Shown here: positions 7,612-16,737 of the stretch, piece after piece
Layout of the letters: the number at the start of each line of letters is the position of its first letter
Position numbering within the stretch: the first letter of the stretch is position 1
DNA from: Oscillospiraceae bacterium
GTDB taxonomy: Bacteria > Bacillota > Clostridia > UMGS1810
Length of the DNA stretch: 64,000 bases
Assembly (NCBI GenBank): GCA_015069095.1
Contig: SVJH01000007.1
Location: forward strand, 1 to 64,000
Direction: 5' to 3'
The notes under the pieces: model-generated
What the model saw: only the letters and a program-made list of their open reading frames with translations
Told to the model about the DNA's origin: nothing
The model's database searches: none
Made by a program: the position numbers and the translations under genes

Positions 7612-9630
7612 ATGAAAAAAGTTTTATGTTTGATTTTATCTTTATTGATGGTTTTTTCAAACGCTGTTTTCGCACAAAACACAGAAATCACACCGCAGGA
7701 GGAAGAGTTTAAAAAACTTGTTTTAACTGCAAAAAATGCACTTGATATTGATGAGGAAAAATACGTTTTTGATACATATTCAAAACGAGGCGATAAACTT
7801 AATCTTATGTGGAAATCAAAAGATGAGACTCAAAATGGATATGTAAATGTTACAATTGACACAGAAGGCGACGTTTTAAATTATTCTACTGATTTTAAAT
7901 ATGAAGGAAAATATGACTTTTCAAGTGAGATTTCAAATGAAAAAATAAAACAGATTACACAGGATTTTATAAATAAAGCTGCACCTAATAAGTGTGAAGA
8001 ATATAAGTTTGATAAAATATTGGTTGATATAAATTCACCACTTATTGGTGTTCAGTATAAACGTTACATAAACGGAATTGACGTAAGTACTTCATCTTTA
8101 ACTTTTGATATAGACCAAAAAACAGAAAAAATAGTTAATTACAGTATGAATTATCAAAAAATCGATAATATTGACTCTATTGAAGGAATAAAAACATACG
8201 ACGAAGCAGTTGAAATCTACAAAGAAAAACTCGGTTATTCGCTTATATATAACATATACAGTGATGGAAAAAATGTAAAATCATATCTTAACTATGCACC
8301 AAATTTTCCATATTCAAATTCAATTGAAGCAAAAGATGGCAAGGTATTTAAAGGTTCATATATTATGATGAACCCAACATTTGATTCAAATTCAAAAGAA
8401 GAAAGTGTTATGGGCTCTCTTTCAAAAGAAGAGCAAATAGTTTACGATGAACTTAAAAATCTTCCTTCAAAAGAAGACGCAATAGCATATGCGAAAGGAA
8501 TTGAAGAATTTAAAATTACAGATGAATATAAAGCCATTGATTATTCAATATATAAAGACTTAAACGGCAAATATATTTGTACAGTAAGATTTGAAATAGA
8601 AAATGAAGATCCAAAGGTTATGACATCTCATAAAAGCCTAACTATGCGCCTTGATAATTTTGAAATATTAAGTTACAGTTTTTATGATGTAACAGCAAAA
8701 GAAGATATGCCAAAAATTGATTCTGGTATTCTAAAAGAAAGTGCAAAAGATATTGGGGAAAAATACTTTGCCGAAAAAATTGAAAAATGCAAACTCGATG
8801 TTGAAAATACAAACGGTATTAAATATCAGAGATATGAAAATGGTATAAAAGTTAACTCAAATGGCATTTCGATAAATATGAACGAAGTAACAGGCGAACT
8901 TGAAAGTATATGGACAACATGGCACGATTTAGAATTTGAAAAGATAACACCGAAAAAATCGCTTGATGATTTGTATAGCGAAATTATAAACGAAAATTCG
9001 TTTGGATTAGTATATGCACTTGTTCAGAAGGATTTAAATGCTCCTTATGACCAGAGAGAATACGATGCTGTGCTTGTATATACACTTAATGCACACGATT
9101 CATTCGATGTAAATACACTTGATTGGCTCGATTATAAAGGCGAAATAATAAAGGATACATCATACAAAGAATATAAAGATTTAGATAATCATTATGTTAA
9201 AGATTATGCAATAAAACTTGCAAAACTTGGTGTATATTATGAAGATGAAAACTTCAGACCTGATGAAATTGCAACTCAGAAAGATTTTATCTCACTTTTG
9301 TCAAAAGCAAACGGATACAACGATGTTATACGTTTTTATAAAAGAGCAGAAAGAGATTTCCTTGATGAAGATAAAGTAGATGAAAATGCTCCGTTAAAAC
9401 GAATGGATGCAATAAGATATGCTGTAAACTATAAAGGATATAAAGAAATTGCAAAGATTTATTCAATGTTCAAAACACATTTTACAGATGTTCCTTCCGA
9501 TATGGTAGGTTATGCTTCGCTTGCAGCAGGACTTAAAATTGTATCGGACAAAGTTGACAAGTTAAATGGAGATAACTACTTAACAAGGGCTGAAGCACTT
9601 GTAATTGTTTATAATCTTTTAAATAACTAA
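7612..9630 (+). CDS. Secreted YcdB/YcdC-repeat protein with SLH anchor
   Basis: The 672-residue protein starts with a signal peptide (1-21, ending NAVFAQ). Most of it is made of YcdB/YcdC-type (PepSY-like) repeats, with recurring segments such as KYKRYINGIDV and KYQRYENGIKV, in which a surface domain is repeated twice. The C-terminus (about 540-672) carries SLH-type repeats, including FTDVPSDMVGYASLAAGLKIV...YLTRAEALVIVYNLL, which bind secondary cell-wall polymers. It is thus a wall-associated protein. The function of YcdB/C repeats is unknown; PepSY relatives are often linked to peptidase inhibition. It is monocistronic, bounded by terminators on both sides. Confidence 0.8.
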   Translation: MKKVLCLILSLLMVFSNAVFAQNTEITPQEEEFKKLVLTAKNALDIDEEKYVFDTYSKRGDKLNLMWKSKDETQNGYVNVTIDTEGDVLNYSTDFKYEGKYDFSSEISNEKIKQITQDFINKAAPNKCEEYKFDKILVDINSPLIGVQYKRYINGIDVSTSSLTFDIDQKTEKIVNYSMNYQKIDNIDSIEGIKTYDEAVEIYKEKLGYSLIYNIYSDGKNVKSYLNYAPNFPYSNSIEAKDGKVFKGSYIMMNPTFDSNSKEESVMGSLSKEEQIVYDELKNLPSKEDAIAYAKGIEEFKITDEYKAIDYSIYKDLNGKYICTVRFEIENEDPKVMTSHKSLTMRLDNFEILSYSFYDVTAKEDMPKIDSGILKESAKDIGEKYFAEKIEKCKLDVENTNGIKYQRYENGIKVNSNGISINMNEVTGELESIWTTWHDLEFEKITPKKSLDDLYSEIINENSFGLVYALVQKDLNAPYDQREYDAVLVYTLNAHDSFDVNTLDWLDYKGEIIKDTSYKEYKDLDNHYVKDYAIKLAKLGVYYEDENFRPDEIATQKDFISLLSKANGYNDVIRFYKRAERDFLDEDKVDENAPLKRMDAIRYAVNYKGYKEIAKIYSMFKTHFTDVPSDMVGYASLAAGLKIVSDKVDKLNGDNYLTRAEALVIVYNLLNN

Positions 9631-9655
9631 TAATATTCTAAATAATGTCAATAAT

Positions 9656-10980
<1,325 letters not shown>

Positions 10981-10984
10981 TTTA

Positions 10985-11013
10985 TTGACATTTTTCTTTT
11001 TAAAATGTATAAT
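10985..11013 (+). promoter_or_regulatory. Sigma-A promoter of galM
   Basis: Perfect TTGACA (10985-10990), a 17-bp spacer and perfect TATAAT (11008-11013), about 30 bp before galM. Confidence 0.85.
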
Positions 11014-11043
11014 TGTATTAACATTTTTAAAAGGAGAATAAAA

Positions 11044-12069
11044 ATGAGTATTGTAAAAAAACTTTGTGGCGTCGCAGACGGATGCGATGTATATTCTATA
11101 AAACTTGATAATGAAAAGGGACTAAAAGCCGAAATTTTAACGTATGGCGGTATTATTAAAAACCTTTGGTATAACGGAGTAGATGTGCTTCTTGGCAGAG
11201 ATTCTCTTGAAGGATACTTTGAAGATACAGGCTATATGGGTGCACTTATCGGCAGAAATTCAAACAGAATTTATAACGCTGAATTTATGCTAAATGGCGA
11301 AAAATACACTTTGAATAAAAATGACGGCGAGCATAATCTGCACGGCGGAAAATGCGGGTTCGATAGAAAAGTGTGGGATTTTAAACTTGTTGATAAAGAA
11401 GAGCCTTCGCTTATTTTAAGTCTTGTAAGTGATGATATGGAAGAAGGATATCCTGGGAAAGTCAAAGTAAAAGTAACATATACACTTACAAAAGAAAATT
11501 CAATTAAAATTCATTATGAAGGTACAACAAATAAAGATACAATTTTAAGTATGACAAACCATGCATACTTTAATTTAAACGGACATGATAATGGTCTTAT
11601 AGACGACCATATTCTTACACTGCAAAGTTCGTTCTATACACCAAATACACCTGATTGTATGCCGTATGGCGAAATTTTAAAAGTTGATGGTACACCGTTT
11701 GACTTTAGAAATGGAAAAACATTCAAAGAAGGATTTGAGTCGGACTTTGACCAGATAAAACTTTTTGGCGGATATGACCATAACCTTGTACTTGATGGCT
11801 TTGGCTACAGAAAGGTAGGAACACTTAAAGGCGATAAAACAAATATCCAAATGGAAATTTATACAGACCTTCCGGGTGTTCAAATTTATTCAGGAAATGT
11901 AATAAACGAAAAACTTATTGCAAAAGACGGAAAACCAAACAAAATTCATCAATCTGTTTGTCTTGAAACACAAGTTTTCCCAAACGGAATAAATTATTCT
12001 CATTTTCCAAGCCCTATTCTAAAAAAAAGCGAAAAGTACGATACAACAACAGAATACAAATTTATTTAA
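11044..12069 (+). CDS. galM: Aldose 1-epimerase (galactose mutarotase)
   Basis: The 341-residue cytosolic enzyme interconverts alpha and beta anomers of galactose and related hexoses. It shows GRNSNRI, NLHGGKCGFDRKVWD, the catalytic histidine in TNHAYFNLNGHD and the catalytic glutamate in LETQVFPNGINYSHFP. The ATG at 11044 follows AAAAGGAG; upstream in-frame codons from 11005 overlap the promoter and are not used. It is monocistronic, with its own promoter and a shared bidirectional terminator. No other galactose genes are adjacent. Confidence 0.92.
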   Translation: MSIVKKLCGVADGCDVYSIKLDNEKGLKAEILTYGGIIKNLWYNGVDVLLGRDSLEGYFEDTGYMGALIGRNSNRIYNAEFMLNGEKYTLNKNDGEHNLHGGKCGFDRKVWDFKLVDKEEPSLILSLVSDDMEEGYPGKVKVKVTYTLTKENSIKIHYEGTTNKDTILSMTNHAYFNLNGHDNGLIDDHILTLQSSFYTPNTPDCMPYGEILKVDGTPFDFRNGKTFKEGFESDFDQIKLFGGYDHNLVLDGFGYRKVGTLKGDKTNIQMEIYTDLPGVQIYSGNVINEKLIAKDGKPNKIHQSVCLETQVFPNGINYSHFPSPILKKSEKYDTTTEYKFI

Positions 12070-12097
12070 AAAAAGACCGGTTAAACCGGTCTTTTTT
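12069..12097. terminator. Bidirectional terminator
   Basis: AAAAGACCGGTT-TAA-ACCGGTCTTTTTT between convergent galM and the AraC-type regulator gene. Confidence 0.85.
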
Positions 12098-12866
12098 AGT
12101 GATTTTTTCTGTATTGTCCTGGTGTTACACCAACAACCTGGCGAAACTGGCGTATAAAATGATAAATGTTTTGATACCCGCACATTTCCGATATTTCATT
12201 AAGCGAGAGTGTACCTACTGAAAGAAGATATGACGCTTTTGAAATTTTGGAATTTATATGGTCTAATTGCGGTGAAATATCAAAAAGTTCTTTATATAAA
12301 ACAGAAAATCTTGAACGGCTAAGATTTACACTTTTAGCCATATCAGAGGTATTTAAATATTTGTGAGGATTGCGGTACATATCAATCCTGAGTGATTTAA
12401 AATCATTTGTATGATAACTAAGTACATTTTCTTTAAGTTGTCTTTTTAGTTTAATAAACATTTTTGTCATTTCCGATGAAACAAGTTCTTTGTAAAATTC
12501 ATCTTTGTAAATAAGTTCAAGTTCGCATTTTTTTACAGATGCCGTTATAAAACTTGAATCTGATGGATATAAAAAAGCGTTTAAGTCAATTTTAAGTTTT
12601 GAAAATATGTCATTTTCAGATGGCATAAAATGAATCCAGTCGTGTAAAAGTTTGCACCCATCAGGATAAAATGCATGAGGTGTGCCGGGTGAAAGTATAA
12701 TACAAGTTCCACTTGTTAGTTTGTGCTTTTTGCCGAAAATAGTGAATACAACAGGGGTTTTAAAGTGCAAAAACAAATAATCATCAGTACCATCAGGTCT
12801 TTTAAGATTAAAACTTTCACTTTCTTTTCCGTTGTGTCTTGTTCGTATTATATCATACGTTATCAT
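12096..12866 (-). CDS. AraC-family transcriptional regulator
   Basis: About 256 residues with an N-terminal cupin-like sensor (SGTCIILSPGTPHAFYPDG) and a C-terminal double helix-turn-helix (about 160-256: NLSRSRFSVLYKELFDISP, LSLNEISEMCGYQNIYHFIRQFRQVVGVTPGQYRK). The second HTH matches the AraC signature closely. The ATG at 12866 follows GAGGTGA; an earlier ATG lacks a ribosome-binding site. It is divergent from a GH2 glycosidase gene with 118 bp between them, so it probably controls that gene in response to a sugar. Confidence 0.9.
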   Translation of the reverse strand: MITYDIIRTRHNGKESESFNLKRPDGTDDYLFLHFKTPVVFTIFGKKHKLTSGTCIILSPGTPHAFYPDGCKLLHDWIHFMPSENDIFSKLKIDLNAFLYPSDSSFITASVKKCELELIYKDEFYKELVSSEMTKMFIKLKRQLKENVLSYHTNDFKSLRIDMYRNPHKYLNTSDMAKSVNLSRSRFSVLYKELFDISPQLDHINSKISKASYLLSVGTLSLNEISEMCGYQNIYHFIRQFRQVVGVTPGQYRKNH

Positions 12867-12933
12867 TTTATCACCTCTGTTTTTTATATTAACAAACATA
12901 AAACAAAATGTCAATAAATGTAACACATAGATA

Positions 12934-12962
12934 TTGAATTATATTGCAGTAAATAATATAAT
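12934..12962 (+). promoter_or_regulatory. Sigma-A promoter of the GH2 gene
   Basis: TTGAAT (12934-12939), a 17-bp spacer and TATAAT (12957-12962), leaving a leader of about 16 nt before the ATG at 12985. Confidence 0.75.
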
Positions 12963-12984
12963 GGAATAAATAGGAGGGGATAAT

Positions 12985-14658
12985 ATGAATATTCCAAGAT
13001 GCGAACATCCAAATCCACAGTTTGAAAGAAAAACATGGAGAAACTTAAATGGACAGTGGGAATTTGATTTTGATTTTGGCAAAAGTGCCAGAGAAAGAGA
13101 AGTATATAAAAAAGGTGCACTTTCAAAAGAGATAACAGTACCATTTTGCCCGGAAAGTAAACTTTCTGGTATAGGTTATACAGATTTTATACCTGCTGTA
13201 TGTTACAGAAAAGTTGTTACATTAAGTAAAGACGAAGTTTCAGGCAATGTATTTTTACATTTTGGCGCAGTCGATTATCACTCATACATATACATAAATG
13301 GGAACTTTGCAGATGAACATATTGGAGGTTTTTCATCATTTAAAGTTGATGTAACAGCATTTGTTCATGAAGGCGAAAATGAAATTTTTGTTATTGCAGA
13401 AGACGATGTAAGAAGCGGAAAACAGGCAGGCGGAAAACAATGCCATAAATATAATTCTTATGGTTGTTATTATACACGTACTACTGGTATATGGCAGACT
13501 GTATGGATGGAATTTACACCAAAAGCGTATGTTGAAAATGTAAAATATTTTGCAGATATACAAAACGCAATTCTTACAGTAGAAGGCATGGCAAAAGGAT
13601 GCGGTGAAATAGAATTTACAGCTTCTTACGAAGGAAAAGAAATGGGAAGCACAAAAATAAAAGTAAATGGCGGAACATTTGGTGCTCAAATTAAACTTAA
13701 TGAGCTTCATCTTTGGGAAATAGGATGCGGTCGTCTTTACGATTTGGAAATTAAATTTGGCGACGATGTTATCAAAAGTTATTTTGGTATGCGAAAGGTA
13801 GAATTTTCAAACAGAAAATTTATGCTTAACGATAAACCTGTATTTATGCGTACTGTTCTTGACCAGGGATTTTACCCTGACGGAATTTATACAGCAAAAA
13901 CAGATGAAGAACTAAAAAAAGATATTCTATTATCTAAAATGTTCGGTTTTAATGGTGCAAGACTTCATCAGAAAGTATTTGAAAAACGCTTTTTATATCA
14001 CTGCGATAAAGAAGGATACATTGTATGGGGAGAACACGGAAACTGGGGCGTAAACTATTTAGATGCTGCAGCGCACGATAATTATTTCTGCGAATGGATT
14101 GAAATAATAGAAAGGGATTTTAACTCTCCCGCACTTATCGGTTGGTGTCCTGTAAACGAAACATGGAAATATTACGAAACAAGAACAGATTTAAGATTTA
14201 TTGAAACACTTTATAAAATTACAAAACTTTATGATAAAACACGTCCTTGCATCGATGTAAGCGGCAATTATCATATTGACAAAAAAGAAGTTCACGATGT
14301 TCACGATTACGAACAGGACCCTGAAAAATTCAAAGAATACTATGCACACATTGGTGATGGCATCGTAGATGACCAGATAAGAAGAAAAGAAAAAGATGTT
14401 CAGCCATATAGAGGCGAACCTGTATTTGTAAGTGAATACGGTGGTATTAAATGGGCACCTTATGCAGAAGACGGCTGGGGATACGGAAATGCACCAAAAA
14501 CAGAAGAAGAGTTTGTTGACAGATATATCAGACTTACAACTTCACTTATTGAAAATCCTTACATTTGTGGTCTTTGCTATACACAACTTTACGATGTAGA
14601 ACAAGAACAAAATGGACTTTATTACTACGACAGAACAATGAAGTTTGATGATAAATAA
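12985..14658 (+). CDS. Glycoside hydrolase family 2 enzyme (beta-galactosidase/glucuronidase-like)
   Basis: This 557-residue protein has the GH2 domain order: sugar-binding jelly roll (about 15-180, RNLNGQWEFDFDFG ... GIWQTVWMEF), an immunoglobulin-like domain, then a TIM barrel. The acid/base glutamate is E392 in GWCPVNETW and the nucleophile is E484 in FVSEYGG. It has no signal peptide, so it acts in the cytosol on imported oligosaccharides. It is short compared with LacZ (about 1000 residues) and closer to the size of compact beta-glucuronidase or beta-galactosidase types. Substrate is not predictable. The divergent AraC-type gene is its likely regulator. Confidence 0.9.
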   Translation: MNIPRCEHPNPQFERKTWRNLNGQWEFDFDFGKSAREREVYKKGALSKEITVPFCPESKLSGIGYTDFIPAVCYRKVVTLSKDEVSGNVFLHFGAVDYHSYIYINGNFADEHIGGFSSFKVDVTAFVHEGENEIFVIAEDDVRSGKQAGGKQCHKYNSYGCYYTRTTGIWQTVWMEFTPKAYVENVKYFADIQNAILTVEGMAKGCGEIEFTASYEGKEMGSTKIKVNGGTFGAQIKLNELHLWEIGCGRLYDLEIKFGDDVIKSYFGMRKVEFSNRKFMLNDKPVFMRTVLDQGFYPDGIYTAKTDEELKKDILLSKMFGFNGARLHQKVFEKRFLYHCDKEGYIVWGEHGNWGVNYLDAAAHDNYFCEWIEIIERDFNSPALIGWCPVNETWKYYETRTDLRFIETLYKITKLYDKTRPCIDVSGNYHIDKKEVHDVHDYEQDPEKFKEYYAHIGDGIVDDQIRRKEKDVQPYRGEPVFVSEYGGIKWAPYAEDGWGYGNAPKTEEEFVDRYIRLTTSLIENPYICGLCYTQLYDVEQEQNGLYYYDRTMKFDDK

Positions 14659-14712
14659 TAGAAAAACTAAAAAATGCAATGACTAAAAAAGCAAAAATAG
14701 AAGAGTAAACAA

Positions 14713-14754
14713 AAAAATCCTGAACAATTAAGTTCAGGATTTTTTATTTCCGTA
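14713..14754. repeat. 42-bp direct repeat, left copy (gene 3' end plus terminator)
   Basis: Identical over 42 bp to 15561-15602. It contains the last codons (GNKKS and stop) of the XRE-type gene on the minus strand and a hairpin AATCCTGAAC-AATTA-GTTCAGGATT with a T-tract, which ends both the GH2 gene and the XRE gene. Confidence 0.9.
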
Positions 14755-14973
14755 AAATATTGTATCAAAATCTGTATTAAGAATTTCTTTAATAAGAATA
14801 ATTTCATCGGGGTATAAATGCCTCTGACCAACTTCAATTTTTGCAATAGCACTTCTGGTAATGTCGCATCCATTTAGTTGTAGTTTTGCAGCAAGTACAT
14901 CTTGTGTCATTTTTATTTTTTCTCTTGCATACTTAATGTTTTGACCAATTTGAATTTCTATTTTTTTATTCAT
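14734..14973 (-). CDS. Small XRE-type (HTH_3) transcriptional regulator
   Basis: The 79 residues are almost wholly a Cro/C1-type helix-turn-helix: IGQNIKYAREKIKMTQDVLAAKL, then TRSAIAKIEVGQRHLYPDEIILIKEILNT. There is no sensor domain, so it could act as a simple repressor. The ATG at 14973 follows AAAGGTGA. It is divergent from a small Cys-rich lipoprotein gene; the intergenic region holds a perfect sigma-A promoter and two related 18-bp sites that are likely operators. Its last residues YGNKKS are identical to those of the lytic transglycosylase downstream because both genes end in the same 42-bp repeat. Confidence 0.85.
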   Translation of the reverse strand: MNKKIEIQIGQNIKYAREKIKMTQDVLAAKLQLNGCDITRSAIAKIEVGQRHLYPDEIILIKEILNTDFDTIFYGNKKS

Positions 14974-14984
14974 AATATCACCTT

Positions 14985-15002
14985 TGCACCCAAATAAGAA
15001 CA
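14985..15002. promoter_or_regulatory. Candidate operator A of the XRE regulator
   Basis: TGCACCCAAATAAGAACA matches the palindromic site at 15043-15060 in 14 of 18 positions. It lies in the XRE leader just upstream of its ribosome-binding site. Confidence 0.45.
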
Positions 15003-15008
15003 TTTTTC

Positions 15009-15037
15009 TTGACATTATTATAATGCGATGTTATAAT
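15009..15037 (+). promoter_or_regulatory. Perfect sigma-A promoter of the lipoprotein cassette
   Basis: TTGACA (15009-15014), a 17-bp spacer and TATAAT (15032-15037), both perfect. It is flanked by two candidate operators, one overlapping the expected transcription start. Confidence 0.85.
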
Positions 15038-15042
15038 AAAAA

Positions 15043-15060
15043 TGCACCTATATAAGTGCA
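15043..15060. promoter_or_regulatory. Candidate operator B (18-bp palindrome)
   Basis: TGCACCTATATAAGTGCA is a palindrome except at one symmetric pair of positions. It begins 5 bp after the -10 box, where a bound repressor would block initiation. Confidence 0.5.
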
Positions 15061-15085
15061 AAATTATACAGAGGGAAGGTTTTAT

Positions 15086-15124
15086 ATGACATTAAACAAA
15101 TACTATATAAATTCAAAATATTAA
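15086..15124 (+). CDS. Possible 12-residue leader peptide
   Basis: An ATG preceded by GAGGGAAGG encodes MTLNKYYINSKY and stops 21 bp before the lipoprotein start. It lies in the transcript from the promoter at 15009-15037. The ribosome-binding site looks real, but such a short frame could be chance. Confidence 0.3.
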   Translation: MTLNKYYINSKY

Positions 15125-15145
15125 ATTATGTATTGGAGGATAACA

Positions 15146-15541
15146 ATGAAAAAAATATTATCAGTAATTTTATTAGTTTTAACTATGTTAACTGTTTTTG
15201 TAGGCTGTGAAAAGAATCAAGTAAAATGCGCACACCCTGATTGTTTTATAAAACCATGCGAACCGTATAGTTATTGTTCTATTCATGCATGTAAAAATCC
15301 TGAATGTTATCGTAAAGGAATTGTTGTAAACAGTTCAGACGATGATTACTTTGAAGATTTCAAAGATGAAATGGAAAGAATAAAAGAAATTTATGAAGAG
15401 CAAAAACATGACGAAGATTTCGATGAAGAAGATTTCTACATTGATGAAGAAAACCTAAAAGATGAAAAAGAATATAAAAAAATCGTAAGAAGTATGCAAG
15501 GGTATTGCGATAAATGTCTTGGAAACGGATTTTTCCGTTAA
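15146..15541 (+). CDS. Small Cys-rich, acidic lipoprotein of unknown function
   Basis: The 131-residue protein starts at an ATG after TTGGAGGATAAC. It has a lipoprotein signal peptide ending FVGC (acylated Cys21). The mature protein begins with a compact Cys/His cluster: C28-x4-C33-x4-C38-x5-C44-x2-H47-x-C49-x4-C54, then a strongly acidic middle (about 60-115), and a final CDKC motif. The Cys/His spacing looks zinc-finger-like, which suggests metal binding outside the membrane. I do not recognise the family. It is divergent from the XRE gene and is enclosed with it between 42-bp repeats. Confidence 0.7.
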   Translation: MKKILSVILLVLTMLTVFVGCEKNQVKCAHPDCFIKPCEPYSYCSIHACKNPECYRKGIVVNSSDDDYFEDFKDEMERIKEIYEEQKHDEDFDEEDFYIDEENLKDEKEYKKIVRSMQGYCDKCLGNGFFR

Positions 15542-15560
15542 AACAATTACTTAAGCAACT

Positions 15561-15602
15561 AAAAATCCTGAACAATTAAGTTCAGGATTTTTTATTTCCG
15601 TA
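15561..15602. repeat. 42-bp direct repeat, right copy (gene 3' end plus terminator)
   Basis: Identical to 14713-14754. It contains the final codons GNKKS and stop of the lytic transglycosylase gene and the same terminator hairpin. The two copies bracket the XRE/lipoprotein cassette of about 800 bp. Confidence 0.9.
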
Positions 15603-16139
15603 TAATTCAAAATATGAGTTTCGTCTTTTTGTTACTTTTTCAACATAATCTTTTGTTTCGCCGTAGGGAATAACATCGAGTGTTTTCCCGTCTTTTGAAT
15701 AATTTTCATTTTTAAGCCATTTATTAACATTGCCTGGACCTGCGTTGTATGCAGCAAGTGCTGTTTCAATACTTTCATATGTATCTATAAGATACTCAAG
15801 ATAAATACATCCTATTTCAATATTAGTTTCTGCACTGAAAAGATCAATATTTTTATAATTTAAATTAAAATTATTGTTACACCACATAGCAGTTGAGTCT
15901 GTAAGTTGCATAAGACCTTTTGCACCTTTATGACTTTTTGCATTTATGTCAAATCTGCTTTCTGCGCTTATTACACCCATTACAAGATATTTATCAACAT
16001 TGTACTTTGAAGAAATGTTTTCTATTAAAACTTCGTGTTTTAAAGGATAGTACATTTTCATTACAGGTTTATAAAGAAAAATAGTTAAAATGAAAACAAT
16101 TAGTAATGCTATTGTTATTTTTCTTGTTATTTTTTTCAT
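15582..16139 (-). CDS. Membrane-anchored lytic transglycosylase (SLT domain)
   Basis: This 185-residue protein has an N-terminal membrane anchor (7-24) and a goose-lysozyme-like SLT domain (about 35-180). The catalytic glutamate is E60 in VISAESRFD; GAKGLMQL and AAYNAGPGNVNKWL are the other family motifs. It cleaves peptidoglycan glycan strands with formation of 1,6-anhydroMurNAc ends, at the outer membrane face. It overlaps coaE by 1 bp and is last in a polA-coaE-slt unit. Its 3' end lies in the 42-bp repeat shared with the XRE gene. Confidence 0.92.
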   Translation of the reverse strand: MKKITRKITIALLIVFILTIFLYKPVMKMYYPLKHEVLIENISSKYNVDKYLVMGVISAESRFDINAKSHKGAKGLMQLTDSTAMWCNNNFNLNYKNIDLFSAETNIEIGCIYLEYLIDTYESIETALAAYNAGPGNVNKWLKNENYSKDGKTLDVIPYGETKDYVEKVTKRRNSYFELYGNKKS

Positions 16140-16726
16140 TATTTTATGTTTTCACCGCCATTTCTCATTTTTTTAATAATATCATTTACTATATTTTCGT
16201 CAAGATTATCATTGTTAATAATTGTAAAATCACATTTTTCAATAAAGTATTTATCGTCTTTTTGATTTGTAAGGCGCATTTTTGCTTCATCATAAGTTAA
16301 ATTATCTCTTTTTATAATTCGCTCAATCTTTTTTTCAAAATCGCAAGTTACACAAATAGTATAATCACATATTTTGTCAAGATTTGCTTCAAAAAGAAGA
16401 GGGGCATCTAATATAACGTCTTTTTCTTTGTTCGCATTTATAATGTTATTCATGCTTTCAATTAAATATTTATGAACAATACTGTTTAATAATGCAAGTT
16501 TTTCTTTATCATTAAAAACAATTTTTGCAAGTTCTTTTCTGTCAATTACATTGTTTTTAACAACACCAAAAAAATTATTATCAATTTCGTTTATGCATTC
16601 ATTGTTACTTTCATAAACAGTATGGGTAAGTTTATCAAAGTCAATAATTAAAAAATTTGATTTTTCAAATAGGGCACATACACTGCTTTTTCCACTTCCT
16701 GATGTACCCGCAATACCGATTATCAT
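16139..16726 (-). CDS. coaE: Dephospho-CoA kinase
   Basis: The 195-residue cytosolic enzyme catalyses the last step of coenzyme A synthesis, ATP-dependent phosphorylation of dephospho-CoA. The P-loop GTSGSGKSSV lies at residues 7-16, followed by the family-typical DFDKLTH and the motif DAPLLFEANLDK. It lies 11 bp after polA, an arrangement common in Firmicutes, and overlaps the transglycosylase gene. The pantetheine-phosphate adenylyltransferase for the preceding step is at 28638-29129. Confidence 0.93.
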   Translation of the reverse strand: MIIGIAGTSGSGKSSVCALFEKSNFLIIDFDKLTHTVYESNNECINEIDNNFFGVVKNNVIDRKELAKIVFNDKEKLALLNSIVHKYLIESMNNIINANKEKDVILDAPLLFEANLDKICDYTICVTCDFEKKIERIIKRDNLTYDEAKMRLTNQKDDKYFIEKCDFTIINNDNLDENIVNDIIKKMRNGGENIK

Positions 16727-16737
16727 ATTTTTCTCCT

